Source of the DNA: SCUN01 sp964343975
GTDB lineage: Bacteria; Acidobacteriota; Vicinamibacteria; Vicinamibacterales; SCN-69-37
Direction of reading: 5' to 3'
Assembly (NCBI GenBank): GCA_964343975.1
Contig: CAYFLU010000031.1
Location: forward strand, 1-23,476
Length of the DNA stretch: 23,476 bases
Within the stretch, counting starts at the first letter, position 1; each line of letters opens with the position of its first letter. This document shows, piece after piece, positions 8,154 through 16,619 of this stretch. The notes under the pieces are model-generated. The model was not told the origin of the DNA. It did no database searches and was given only the letters and a program-made list of their open reading frames with translations. The position numbers were made by a program, and so were the translations under genes.

Positions 8154-9035
8154 TTAGCGCTTCGCGAGCCGATCGGCGATGGCCTTGCCGATGTCGGACG
8201 GGCTCTTGACGACCGTCACGCCCGCCTCGGTGAGGGCCTTCATCTTCTCGGCCGCCGTGCCCTGACCGCCCGAGATGATCGCGCCCGCGTGGCCCATGCG
8301 GCGCCCCGGAGGGGCCGTCTGTCCGGCAATGAAGCTCACCACCGGCTTCTTGAAGTGGGCCTTGATCCAGGCGGCGGCTTCTTCTTCCGCGCTGCCGCCG
8401 ATTTCCCCGATCATCACAACCGCTTCCGTTGCCGGATCCCCGGCGAACAGCTGCAGTGCGTCGATGAACGTCGTGCCGATCATCGGGTCGCCGCCGATGC
8501 CGATGCACGTCGTCTGGCCGAGGCCGTTGCCCGTCAGCTGATGAATCGCCTCATAAGTGAGCGTGCCCGACTTCGACACGATGCCCACCCGGCCCGGCTT
8601 GCAGATGTGGCCCGGGATGATGCCGGCCTTCGCCTGCCCGGCGGTGATGAGGCCGGGGCAGTTCGGGCCGATCAGCCGCGTCTTCTTCGCGCGGCTGTTG
8701 AGGAAGGCCATCGCCTTCATCATGTCGAGCACCGGGATGCCTTCGGTGATGCACACCGCGAGATCGAGACCGGCGTCGGCCGCCTCCATCACCGCGTCGG
8801 CGCCGCCGGGCGGCGGCACGAAGATCACCGACGCGTTCGCGCCGGTCGCCTTCACCGCGTCGTGCACCGTGTTGAACACCGGCCAGCCTTCGTGAGTCGT
8901 GCCGCCCTTGCCGGGCGTCACACCGCCGACGACGTTCGTGCCGTAGGCCTGCGCCTGCTTCGCGTGGAACGTGCCTTCGCGGCCCGTGAGGCCCTGCACG
9001 ATCAACCGCGTGGACTTGTCAATCAGGACTGCCAT
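8154..9035 (-). CDS. sucD: Succinate--CoA ligase, alpha subunit
   Basis: A 293-residue subunit carrying the CoA-binding Rossmann domain (LIVQGLTGREGTFHAKQ near the N-terminus) and the phosphohistidine site GHAGAIISGGQGTA with His249. VPPPGGADAVMEA and GPNCPGLITAGQAKAGIIPG are also diagnostic. With SucC it interconverts succinyl-CoA and succinate with ATP or GTP formation. The ATG at 9035 is preceded by a GGGGAAG-type site and follows the sucC stop by only 7 nt, so the two subunits are translated from one message. About 90 bp separate it from korA, including a 12-bp perfect palindrome at 8137-8148. Confidence 0.97.
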   Translation of the reverse strand: MAVLIDKSTRLIVQGLTGREGTFHAKQAQAYGTNVVGGVTPGKGGTTHEGWPVFNTVHDAVKATGANASVIFVPPPGGADAVMEAADAGLDLAVCITEGIPVLDMMKAMAFLNSRAKKTRLIGPNCPGLITAGQAKAGIIPGHICKPGRVGIVSKSGTLTYEAIHQLTGNGLGQTTCIGIGGDPMIGTTFIDALQLFAGDPATEAVVMIGEIGGSAEEEAAAWIKAHFKKPVVSFIAGQTAPPGRRMGHAGAIISGGQGTAAEKMKALTEAGVTVVKSPSDIGKAIADRLAKR

Positions 9036-9042
9036 TCGAGAC

Positions 9043-10203
9043 CTACTTCCCCAGCGCGACCACCGAGGCCGCGGCTTCGCTCATCGTGTCGGCGGTCGTG
9101 AAGTTTAGGCCGCTGTCCTTGAGCATCTGTTTGCCGAGTTCGACGTTCGTGCCTTCCATGCGGATGACGATCGGCACGGGCACGCCCAGTTCCTTCACCG
9201 CGGCGATCACGCCCTGCGCGAGCACGTCGCAGCGCAGGATGCCGCCGAAGATGTTGATGAGCACGGCCTTCACGGCCTTGTCGCTCATGAGGATGCGGAA
9301 CGCGTTCTTGATCTGCTCCGCGTTCGCGCCGCCGCCGACGTCGAGGAAGTTGGCCGGTTCGCCGCCCGCCAGCTTGATGATGTCCATCGTCGCCATCGCG
9401 AGGCCGGCGCCGTTGACCATGCAGCCGATCGTCCCGTCGAGCTTGATGTAGTTGAGGGAGTACTTCGACGCGTCGATCTCGAGCGGATCTTCTTCCGAGA
9501 GGTCGCGCAGATCCTTGAACGCCGGGTGGCGGTAGAGCGCGTTGTCGTCGAAGGTCACCTTCGCGTCGAGCGCGATCAGATCGCCGGCGCCCGTCACGAT
9601 GAGCGGGTTGATCTCGATCATCGACGCGTCGGTGGCGATGAACGCCTTGTAGAGCGCGAGGAACATCTTGACGGCCTTGCCCACCTGGTCGCCGGTGAGG
9701 CCGAGGCTGAACGCGAGCTGGCGCGCCTGATACGGCTGAAGGCCGATCGCCGGGTCGGCAAACGCCTTGAAGATCCGGTCGGGCGTCTCGGCCGCGACCT
9801 TCTCGATCTCCATGCCGCCGTCCGGGCTCACCATCACCACCGGCCGCTGCGTGGAGCGGTCGAGGACGATGCCGAAGTAGAGCTCGCGGGCGATCTGCAT
9901 GCCCTCTTCGATGAGGAGACGCTGGACGAGCTTGCCCTGGGGCCCCGTCTGGTGCGTCACGAGCGTCATGCCCAGGATCTGGTTGGCGAGCGCAAACGCT
10001 TCGTCTGCGTTCTTGGCGACCTTCACGCCTCCGCCCTTGCCGCGGCCGCCGGCGTGGATCTGGGCTTTGACGACACAAAGGCCGCCGCCAAGTTCCTGGG
10101 CGATCGCCTTCGCTTCAGCGGCCGTGGTCGCGGACTTGCCCCGCGGAACCGGTACGCCGTATTCGGAAAGGATGGATTTGGCTTGGTACTCGTGAATCTT
10201 CAT
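9043..10203 (-). CDS. sucC: Succinate--CoA ligase, beta subunit
   Basis: A 386-residue ATP-grasp subunit of usual length. It starts MKIHEYQAKSILSEYGVPVPRG, has the nucleotide-binding glycine loop GGRGKGGGVKVAK, the metal and nucleotide site EINPLIV, and the C-terminal succinate/CoA-ligase domain with NGAGLAMATMDIIKLAGGEPANFLDVGGGA. It is the first gene of sucC-sucD-korA-korB and divergent from sdhC across only 75 bp. No clear Shine-Dalgarno precedes the ATG at 10203; instead a TAGACT box with an upstream TG (10219-10214) lies 10 nt before it. Confidence 0.97.
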   Translation of the reverse strand: MKIHEYQAKSILSEYGVPVPRGKSATTAAEAKAIAQELGGGLCVVKAQIHAGGRGKGGGVKVAKNADEAFALANQILGMTLVTHQTGPQGKLVQRLLIEEGMQIARELYFGIVLDRSTQRPVVMVSPDGGMEIEKVAAETPDRIFKAFADPAIGLQPYQARQLAFSLGLTGDQVGKAVKMFLALYKAFIATDASMIEINPLIVTGAGDLIALDAKVTFDDNALYRHPAFKDLRDLSEEDPLEIDASKYSLNYIKLDGTIGCMVNGAGLAMATMDIIKLAGGEPANFLDVGGGANAEQIKNAFRILMSDKAVKAVLINIFGGILRCDVLAQGVIAAVKELGVPVPIVIRMEGTNVELGKQMLKDSGLNFTTADTMSEAAASVVALGK

Positions 10204-10278
10204 CGCGCCGAAAAGTCTATCAGAGCGTGACGCGTGTCTGGCGCGCCTGCGCTACAATGTCGGCCCAGAGGTCACGCG
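10204..10278. promoter_or_regulatory. Divergent promoter region sucC / sdhC
   Basis: This 75-bp gap must drive both the succinyl-CoA ligase/KOR genes (-) and the SDH genes (+). On the plus strand TACAAT (10253-10258) is a good -10 box, 20 nt before the sdhC ATG, with only a weak GTGACG-like -35. On the minus strand an extended TGATAGACT (10222-10214) lies 10 nt before the sucC ATG. Such a short shared region would allow joint control of both halves of the pathway. Confidence 0.45.
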
Positions 10279-10950
10279 ATGCGCGCATTGCGCATATTCA
10301 GTTCATCCGTCGGCACCAAGATCGTTCTCGCGTTCACCGGCCTGTCCCTCTTCGGCTTCCTCATTGTGCATTTGTATGGCAACCTGCTCGCGTTCTTCGG
10401 GCCGGCCACCTACAACGAACATGCGCATGCGCTGATCAGCAACCCGCTGATCATCCCCGCCGAACTGGGCCTGCTGGCGTTGTTCCTGATGCATGTGGTC
10501 AAAGCCATCGGGAACTATCTGGGCAATCGGGCGGCGAGACCCGAGAGCTATGGCACCAAGAAGTGGGCCGGGGGCCCCAGCCGGAAAAGCGTCGGATCCA
10601 CGACGATGATCTGGACGGGCCTGGCCACGCTCCTCTTTGTGGCCATCCACCTCAAGACGTTCAAATACGGCCCGTACTACGCCAACCCGGCCCTCCCTGA
10701 GCAGCGCGATCTCTATCGCCTGTTCATCGAGGTCTTCCAGCACCCGGTGAAGGTCGGGGCCTACGCGGTCTCGATGCTGCTCCTCGGGCTGCATCTGCGC
10801 CACGGCATCTCGAGCTCGATGCAGTCGCTCGGGATCATTCCCGAGAGCAAGACGGCCTCGGTGCTGCGCGCGGGTCTCGTCCTCGCGGTGGTCATCGCCG
10901 GGCTCTTCGCCGTGCTGCCCGTGCTGGTCTTCTTCGGGGTGCTGAGATAA
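10279..10950 (+). CDS. sdhC: Succinate dehydrogenase cytochrome b558-type membrane subunit
   Basis: A 223-residue single-chain dihaem membrane anchor of the type-B succinate:quinone oxidoreductase family (as in Bacillus and Bacteroidetes). Five membrane helices are visible at about 15-38, 56-80, 110-128, 157-177 and 197-220. Candidate haem ligands are His31 (LIVHLYGN), His72 (LFLMHVVKA), His124 (VAIHLKTF) and His172 (LGLHLRHG). It passes electrons from SdhB to quinone. The ATG at 10279 is chosen because AGAGG lies about 8 nt upstream and the family N-terminus follows at once; an in-frame start at 10234 would add 15 unconserved residues. First gene of sdhCAB, 5 nt before sdhA. Confidence 0.95.
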   Translation: MRALRIFSSSVGTKIVLAFTGLSLFGFLIVHLYGNLLAFFGPATYNEHAHALISNPLIIPAELGLLALFLMHVVKAIGNYLGNRAARPESYGTKKWAGGPSRKSVGSTTMIWTGLATLLFVAIHLKTFKYGPYYANPALPEQRDLYRLFIEVFQHPVKVGAYAVSMLLLGLHLRHGISSSMQSLGIIPESKTASVLRAGLVLAVVIAGLFAVLPVLVFFGVLR

Positions 10951-10955
10951 CCGCC

Positions 10956-12865
<1,910 letters not shown>

Positions 12866-12869
<4 letters not shown>

Positions 12870-13609
12870 AGATTCATCTCAAGGTGTGGCGTCAGGCCGG
12901 CCCCGACAAGCCCGGCACGTTCGTCGACTACACGGCCGACCAGGTGTCGCCGCACATGTCGTTCCTCGAGATGCTCGACGTCGTCAACGAGGGACTGATC
13001 CGCAAGGGCGAAGAGCCGATCGCCTTCGACTCGGACTGCCGTGAAGGCATCTGCGGCACGTGCGGGTTCATGGTGAGCGGCATCCCGCATGGGCCGGAGC
13101 CGCACACGACCGTGTGCCAGCTCCACATGCGCAAGTTCAAGGACGGCGACTCGCTGACGCTCGAACCGTGGCGCGCGAAGGGCTTCCCGGTCCTCCGCGA
13201 CCTCATCGTCGACCGCTCCGCGTTCGACCGCATCATCCAGGCCGGCGGCTACACCTCGGTGAACACGGGCGGCGCGCAGGACGCGAACTGCATCCTCGTC
13301 CCGCGCGACACGGCGGAAGCGGCGATGGACTCGGCGGCCTGCATCGGCTGCGGCGCCTGCGTCGCGGCCTGCAAGAACGCCTCGGCCGCGCTCTTCACCT
13401 CCGCGAAGATCACGCACATGGCGCTCCTCCCCCAGGGCCAGGTCGAACGCACCACGCGCGTCCTGAACATGGTGGAGCGCATGGATCTTGAAGGCTTCGG
13501 CTCGTGCAGCAACGAAGGCGAATGTGAAGCCGTCTGCCCGAAGGGCATCTCGCTCAAGAATATTGCGACGATGAATCGGGAGTACTGGAAGGCAGTGCTT
13601 GCGCGCTGA
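12866..13609 (+). CDS. sdhB: Succinate dehydrogenase iron-sulfur subunit
   Basis: A 247-residue subunit that relays electrons from FAD to the membrane quinone site. The [2Fe-2S] ligands are Cys58, Cys63, Cys66 and Cys84 (SDCREGICGTC...C). The [4Fe-4S] ligands are Cys159, Cys162, Cys165 and Cys224, and the [3Fe-4S] ligands Cys169, Cys214 and Cys220, following the pattern known for SdhB. The ATG at 12866 overlaps the sdhA stop (12867-12869). The stop codon at 13607-13609 is immediately followed by the first base of the 65-bp terminal repeat of the inserted element, so any original downstream terminator has been displaced or replaced by the one at 13739-13769. Confidence 0.97.
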
Positions 13610-13740
13610 GACACCGTGCGACAGTGCGGCGGTGCGAACGTTCCGCAGTGCACAGTGCGAAAGAGACAGTGCGACAGTGCGGAAGTGAAAGTGCGAAAAG
13701 TGCGAAAAGTGCAAAAGTGCAGATAGTGCGATAGTGCGAC
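13610..13740 (+). repeat. Left GTGCGA array with terminal inverted repeat
   Basis: Ten GTGCGA or GTGCGG units plus two variants (GTGCAA, GTGCAG) in 131 bp, mostly separated by 2-3 A/T/C bases. The outer half holds the non-repetitive landmark GTTCCGCAGTGCAC (13639-13652), and the array ends in two GATAGTGCGA-type units. Positions 13610-13674 pair with 14303-14367. Confidence 0.85.
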
Positions 13741-13769
13741 GGGCCGCCTCTAGCGGCCCGTTGCTTTTT
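13739..13769 (+). terminator. Intrinsic terminator inside the element, downstream of sdhB
   Basis: A 9-bp GC-rich stem (13739-13747 with 13753-13761), a 5-nt loop and then five T after TGC. It reads on the plus strand, so it would stop sdhCAB transcripts after they pass the left array. A second short palindrome lies at 13776-13790. Confidence 0.75.
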
Positions 13770-13801
13770 CGGACAACTGCCGTCGGCAGTGCCGCATCCC
13801 T

Positions 13802-14176
13802 TTACTTCCGTGCCGTGGAGTTCCGCAGATACTTCATCAACGGCACGATCGACCCGACCGTCCGGTCGCAGAGGGTGCCCAGTTCCTGGGCCTCGTCGTC
13901 CGTGATCCAGCCGCGCGATTCGAAGGAATGGAGATGCTCGCGCGTTTCCAGAGCGGAGCCGTGGGCGATGCGGAGAAAGCGGAGGAATTCCGCATGCCCA
14001 TATCGGCCGAATCCCTCGGCGATGTTGGCGCACACGGATTGGGAGGAATCACTGATCTGTTCGACGCTGCGTCGATGATCGCGGAACTGCGGTTGACGGC
14101 AAATGGCGTCAATACGATCCGCGAGTTGACGTGCCATCTGCCATGCGTGGAGATCTCGATAGTCGCGAACGGCCAT
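13802..14176 (-). CDS. Four-helix-bundle protein (S23 / 23S rRNA intervening-sequence protein family)
   Basis: A 124-residue helical protein with the clear family pattern: VRDYRDLHAWQMARQLAD at the N-terminus, ISDSSQSVCANIAEGFGRY at about 41-59, then HAEFLRFLRIAHGSALETREHL and a last helix ending MKYLRNS. Relatives are known from intervening sequences in 23S rRNA genes, and the fold resembles the Avd accessory of diversity-generating retroelements; a pentameric, basic, nucleic-acid-contacting bundle is the family model. The molecular function of stand-alone members is not established. I chose the ATG at 14176; a GTG at 14188 would add four residues. No clear ribosome-binding site is seen. The right-hand repeat array lies directly upstream and the left-hand array downstream, so the gene is the sole cargo of the element. 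Confidence 0.88.
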   Translation of the reverse strand: MAVRDYRDLHAWQMARQLADRIDAICRQPQFRDHRRSVEQISDSSQSVCANIAEGFGRYGHAEFLRFLRIAHGSALETREHLHSFESRGWITDDEAQELGTLCDRTVGSIVPLMKYLRNSTARK

Positions 14177-14201
14177 AGGACCGAACACTGCACGACCCGT
14201 G

Positions 14202-14367
14202 CCGCACTATCGCACTATCGCACTATCGCACTATCGCACTTTCGCACTTTCGCACTGTGCCCTTCGCACTCCCGCACTGTGCCCTTCGCACTATCGCACT
14301 TTTCGCACTTTCTCTTTCGCACCGTGCACTGCGGAACCTTCGCACCCTCGCACTTTCGCACCGTGTC
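14202..14367 (-). repeat. Right GTGCGA array with terminal inverted repeat
   Basis: Read on the minus strand, 16 GTGCGA/GTGCGG units in 166 bp. The innermost part is a clean tandem run of 8-mers (four TAGTGCGA-type then AAGTGCGA-type). A 17-mer CACTGTGCCCTTCGCAC occurs twice. The outer 65 bp mirror the left end. The array lies immediately upstream of the four-helix-bundle gene and ends 9 bp from the macB-type stop codon. Confidence 0.85.
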
Positions 14368-14376
14368 AGGCTCAGC

Positions 14377-15591
14377 CTATTCAAACCTGAGCGCCTCAAT
14401 CGGATCGAGCGCCGCCGCCTTCGTCGCGGGCCAGAATCCGAACACGATCCCGACCGCCGCGGCGAACCCGACCGACATCACCACCGCATTCGGCGGCACG
14501 AGCGCCGGCCAGTTCTGGTACCACTTCACGAACTCCGCCGCCCCATAGCCGAGCGCGATTCCGAGTGTGCCCCCCACCAGACTGATCACGACCGCTTCCA
14601 CCAGAAACTGCCAGAGCACGTCGCGACTGCGCGCGCCGATGGCGAGCCTGAGACCGATCTCGCGTGTGCGCTCGGTGACCGACACAAGCATGATGTTCAT
14701 GATCCCGATGCCGCCGACCATGAGCGACACGGCCGCGACGCTCGCGAGGAGCGTCGTCATCGTCTGTGTCGTCTCCGAGCGCATCGCGAGCATGTCTTCC
14801 TGCGTTTGCGCGCGGAAATCGTCGGGATCGTTGCCGGTCAATTTGTGGTTCGTGCGCAGCGCGGCCGTGATCTGCTTCTGCGCCTCATTGACGTCGTCGG
14901 CCGAGACGGTCGACGTGATGATGTATTGGAGGTTGTCGGAGCGCTGGAGCTTCTTCGTCACCGTCGTCCAGGGCACGAACACCTGGTCGTCCTGGTTCTG
15001 GCCGCTCGACGAGGAGCCCTTCTCGGCCATGACGCCGATGACCTTGAACGGCTGATTCTTGATGCGGATCGTCTCGCCCACCGGGTCGGCATCGCCGAAG
15101 AGCATCTCGGCCACGTTGGTGCCGAGGCAGACCACCTTCGATGCGGCTTTGACGTCCTGATCGCTGAAGAACGCGCCCGACTTCATCGGCCACGTCTTGA
15201 CCTGCACGAAGTCGATGTTCGTGCCGACGACCGTCGACGACCAGTTCTGGTTGCCGTAGATCATCTGCTGACGGGTCTGAATGCCTTCCGCGACATACGC
15301 GACGATCGGCAGGTCGCGGAGGCTGTCGGCATCGGACGGCATGAGCTTGCTGTTGCCGCCCGCACCCGTCTGCACACCGCCGGTGTTGACCGTGCCCGGA
15401 AACACCGTGACGGTGTTCGTGCCGGCGCCCTTGATCTGATCGGCGATCGAGGCCTGCGCGCCGTTGCCGAGCGCGACCATCGTGATCACGGCGGCCACTC
15501 CGATGATCATGCCGAGCATCGTGAGTGTCGTGCGCAGCTTGTTGCGTCCGAGGGCCTTGAGCGCGATCCGCACCGTCATCAACAGGGACAT
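14377..15591 (-). CDS. MacB/FtsX-type ABC transporter permease
   Basis: A 404-residue inner-membrane permease of the MacB group. One helix lies near the N-terminus (about 21-42, after the RNKLRTTLTMLGMIIG motif typical of the family). A large periplasmic MacB-type domain follows to about residue 275. Three C-terminal helices carry VGGIGIMNIMLVSVTERTREIGLRLAIGA, a family hallmark, and the tail ends ALDPIEALRFE. Such permeases work with an ABC ATPase and a periplasmic adaptor in export or mechanotransmission. No ATPase gene is next to it here, and the only adaptor-like gene in the window (20333-21520) is 5 kb away. It is divergent from padR, a common arrangement for Acidobacteriota permeases. 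No Shine-Dalgarno is obvious before the ATG at 15591; TACGAT (15606-15601) lies 9 nt upstream. Confidence 0.9.
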   Translation of the reverse strand: MSLLMTVRIALKALGRNKLRTTLTMLGMIIGVAAVITMVALGNGAQASIADQIKGAGTNTVTVFPGTVNTGGVQTGAGGNSKLMPSDADSLRDLPIVAYVAEGIQTRQQMIYGNQNWSSTVVGTNIDFVQVKTWPMKSGAFFSDQDVKAASKVVCLGTNVAEMLFGDADPVGETIRIKNQPFKVIGVMAEKGSSSSGQNQDDQVFVPWTTVTKKLQRSDNLQYIITSTVSADDVNEAQKQITAALRTNHKLTGNDPDDFRAQTQEDMLAMRSETTQTMTTLLASVAAVSLMVGGIGIMNIMLVSVTERTREIGLRLAIGARSRDVLWQFLVEAVVISLVGGTLGIALGYGAAEFVKWYQNWPALVPPNAVVMSVGFAAAVGIVFGFWPATKAAALDPIEALRFE

Positions 15592-15653
15592 GATGCACGC
15601 ATCGTAGCAAACTCCTCCGCTCCCGCGCCGGACGATGGAACTTCGGACCGCTA

Positions 15654-15692
15654 TTGTGCGTTACACACTAGCATGCTACTGTGTGACACACA
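15654..15692. promoter_or_regulatory. padR promoter with overlapping palindromic operators
   Basis: TTGTGC (15654-15659) and TACTGT (15677-15682) are separated by 17 bp and could serve as -35 and -10 for padR. A 28-bp imperfect palindrome centred on TAGCATGCTA (15660-15687, 24 of 28 positions paired) and a 13-bp perfect one, TGTGTGACACACA (15680-15692), overlap this promoter. PadR proteins commonly bind TGT/ACA-type dyads and repress their own gene; the divergent permease gene starts 63 bp away from it. Confidence 0.6.
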
Positions 15693-15704
15693 TTAGAGAC
15701 ACCC

Positions 15705-16055
15705 ATGGCCCCACTCGATACCTCCGACTGGTCTTCCCAATTGAAACGCGGCGTGCTGGAGCTCTGCATCCTCCAGGTGCTGCGTGACGACCCGAGCTAT
15801 GGCTACGAGATCGTGACCACGCTCGATCGCTTCGGGCCGCTCGCCGCCGGCGAGAACACGGTCTACCCCCTGCTCCGCCGGCTCAAGGCCGACGGTGTGC
15901 TCGAGACGTTCCTGCGCGAGTCGCCCAGCGGCCCGCCGCGCCAGTACTACCGGTTGACGGCCGACGGCCGCCGCCGCCTCACCGCTCTGACCAAAGAATG
16001 GCAGGCCATGACCGATGCGGTCGCCGAGTGCCTGCGCCAAGGAGACGCCGCATGA
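15705..16055 (+). CDS. PadR-family transcriptional regulator
   Basis: A 116-residue DNA-binding protein with the PadR winged-helix pattern: LKRGVLELCILQVLRDDPSYGYEI, then GENTVYPLLRRLKADGVLE (recognition helix and wing) and PPRQYYRLTADGRRRL. The C-terminal helix expected for dimerisation is short, as in the PadR subgroup 2 proteins that accompany membrane permeases. It starts at an ATG at 15705 and overlaps the next gene by ATGA. It most likely represses its own transcript and perhaps the divergent permease gene, through the palindromes just upstream. The inducing signal is unknown. Confidence 0.93.
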   Translation: MAPLDTSDWSSQLKRGVLELCILQVLRDDPSYGYEIVTTLDRFGPLAAGENTVYPLLRRLKADGVLETFLRESPSGPPRQYYRLTADGRRRLTALTKEWQAMTDAVAECLRQGDAA

Positions 16056-16618
16056 CCACCGCCGACCTGCCGCTCGTGAACCGCTACCTCGACACGCTGG
16101 AGAGCCATCTCGTGAACCTCGCCGCCCCGGAACGCGGCGAAGTGATCGCGGAACTGCGCCAGCACATCGCCGACGCCCTCACCGCAGGCCGGACGATCGA
16201 CCAGGTGCTCGAATCGCTCGGCCCGGTCGACGCGCTCGCCCGCGCCTACCAGTTGGAACTGCTGGTCAGTCCTCGCCCGAGCGCGCCGCCACAGCCGCGC
16301 TCCGACCGATGGCTGCGCATCGCCGGGCTTCTGGCCATCGGCAGCCTGCCCACGCTCATCATCGTGATCACGCTCGGATCGATCGGCATCGCCTTCACGT
16401 TCTCGGGCGTGGCCGTGATCATCGCGGGCATCGCCGCGATGGCGGGTTCGTTGCCGTCGTGGGCCACGCTCACGATCGAACCGTGGTTGGCCATCGTGCT
16501 GGGGGTGGTGATGACCGGTCTCGGGATCTTCTCGACCGGCGCCACGCTCGCCTATCTGCGATTCGTGGTGCGTGTGGTGCGGCGGGTCGTGCCGGCGCGT
16601 GCGCCGGCGGCGGCGTAA
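16052..16618 (+). CDS. HAAS/DUF1700-type membrane protein, PadR partner
   Basis: A 188-residue protein with a cytoplasmic N-terminal helical domain (about 1-72: VNRYLDTLESHLVNLAAPERGEVIAELRQHI...LGPVDALARAYQLE) that fits the HAAS/DUF1700 pattern, in which such domains are found beside PadR regulators. The second half has about three membrane helices (89-107, 111-131, 145-170) and a basic tail. It probably senses or relays a membrane or envelope signal to PadR, but this is inference from the conserved pairing. The ATG at 16052 overlaps the padR stop and follows AAGGAGA at good spacing. The TAA at 16616-16618 lies one base from the ancestral stop of the convergent kinase gene. Confidence 0.82.
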   Translation: MTTADLPLVNRYLDTLESHLVNLAAPERGEVIAELRQHIADALTAGRTIDQVLESLGPVDALARAYQLELLVSPRPSAPPQPRSDRWLRIAGLLAIGSLPTLIIVITLGSIGIAFTFSGVAVIIAGIAAMAGSLPSWATLTIEPWLAIVLGVVMTGLGIFSTGATLAYLRFVVRVVRRVVPARAPAAA

Positions 16619-16619
16619 C

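Larger units (their letters stand above)
13610..14367. mobile_element. Candidate 758-bp element: inverted GTGCGA arrays around a four-helix-bundle gene
   Basis: The outermost 65 bp on the left (13610-13674) match the reverse complement of the outermost 65 bp on the right (14303-14367) at 58 positions with no gaps, including an identical 14-mer GTTCCGCAGTGCAC. Both ends continue inward as arrays of about 8-bp GTGCGA(T/A)A units in inverted orientation. Between them lie a terminator-like hairpin and one gene on the minus strand. There is no transposase, integrase or reverse transcriptase. I see no convincing target-site duplication at the ends as drawn. It sits between the stop codons of two convergent genes. 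Mobility is inferred from the terminal repeats and position. Confidence 0.6.

Noticed and set aside
8100..9101. Plus-strand frame starting at the mirrored ATG in the korA dyad
   Set aside because: It runs antisense to sucD and has no family features. The start is a by-product of the inverted repeat.
13776..13790. Second terminator inside the element
   Set aside because: The 15-bp palindrome leaves only a 1-nt loop and has no T-run on either side, so it was only noted within the terminator entry.
14202..14367. CRISPR array
   Set aside because: Units are about 8 bp with 2-3 bp between them. There are no 20-40 bp spacers and no cas genes.
13610..14367. Diversity-generating retroelement
   Set aside because: The bundle protein resembles Avd, but there is no reverse transcriptase, no template/variable repeat pair and no A-biased variation in the window.
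15947..16619. C-terminal extension of the histidine kinase antisense to the HAAS and padR genes
   Set aside because: The extension is basic low-complexity sequence opposite two well-supported genes. A frameshift restoring a stop at 16622-16620 explains it better.
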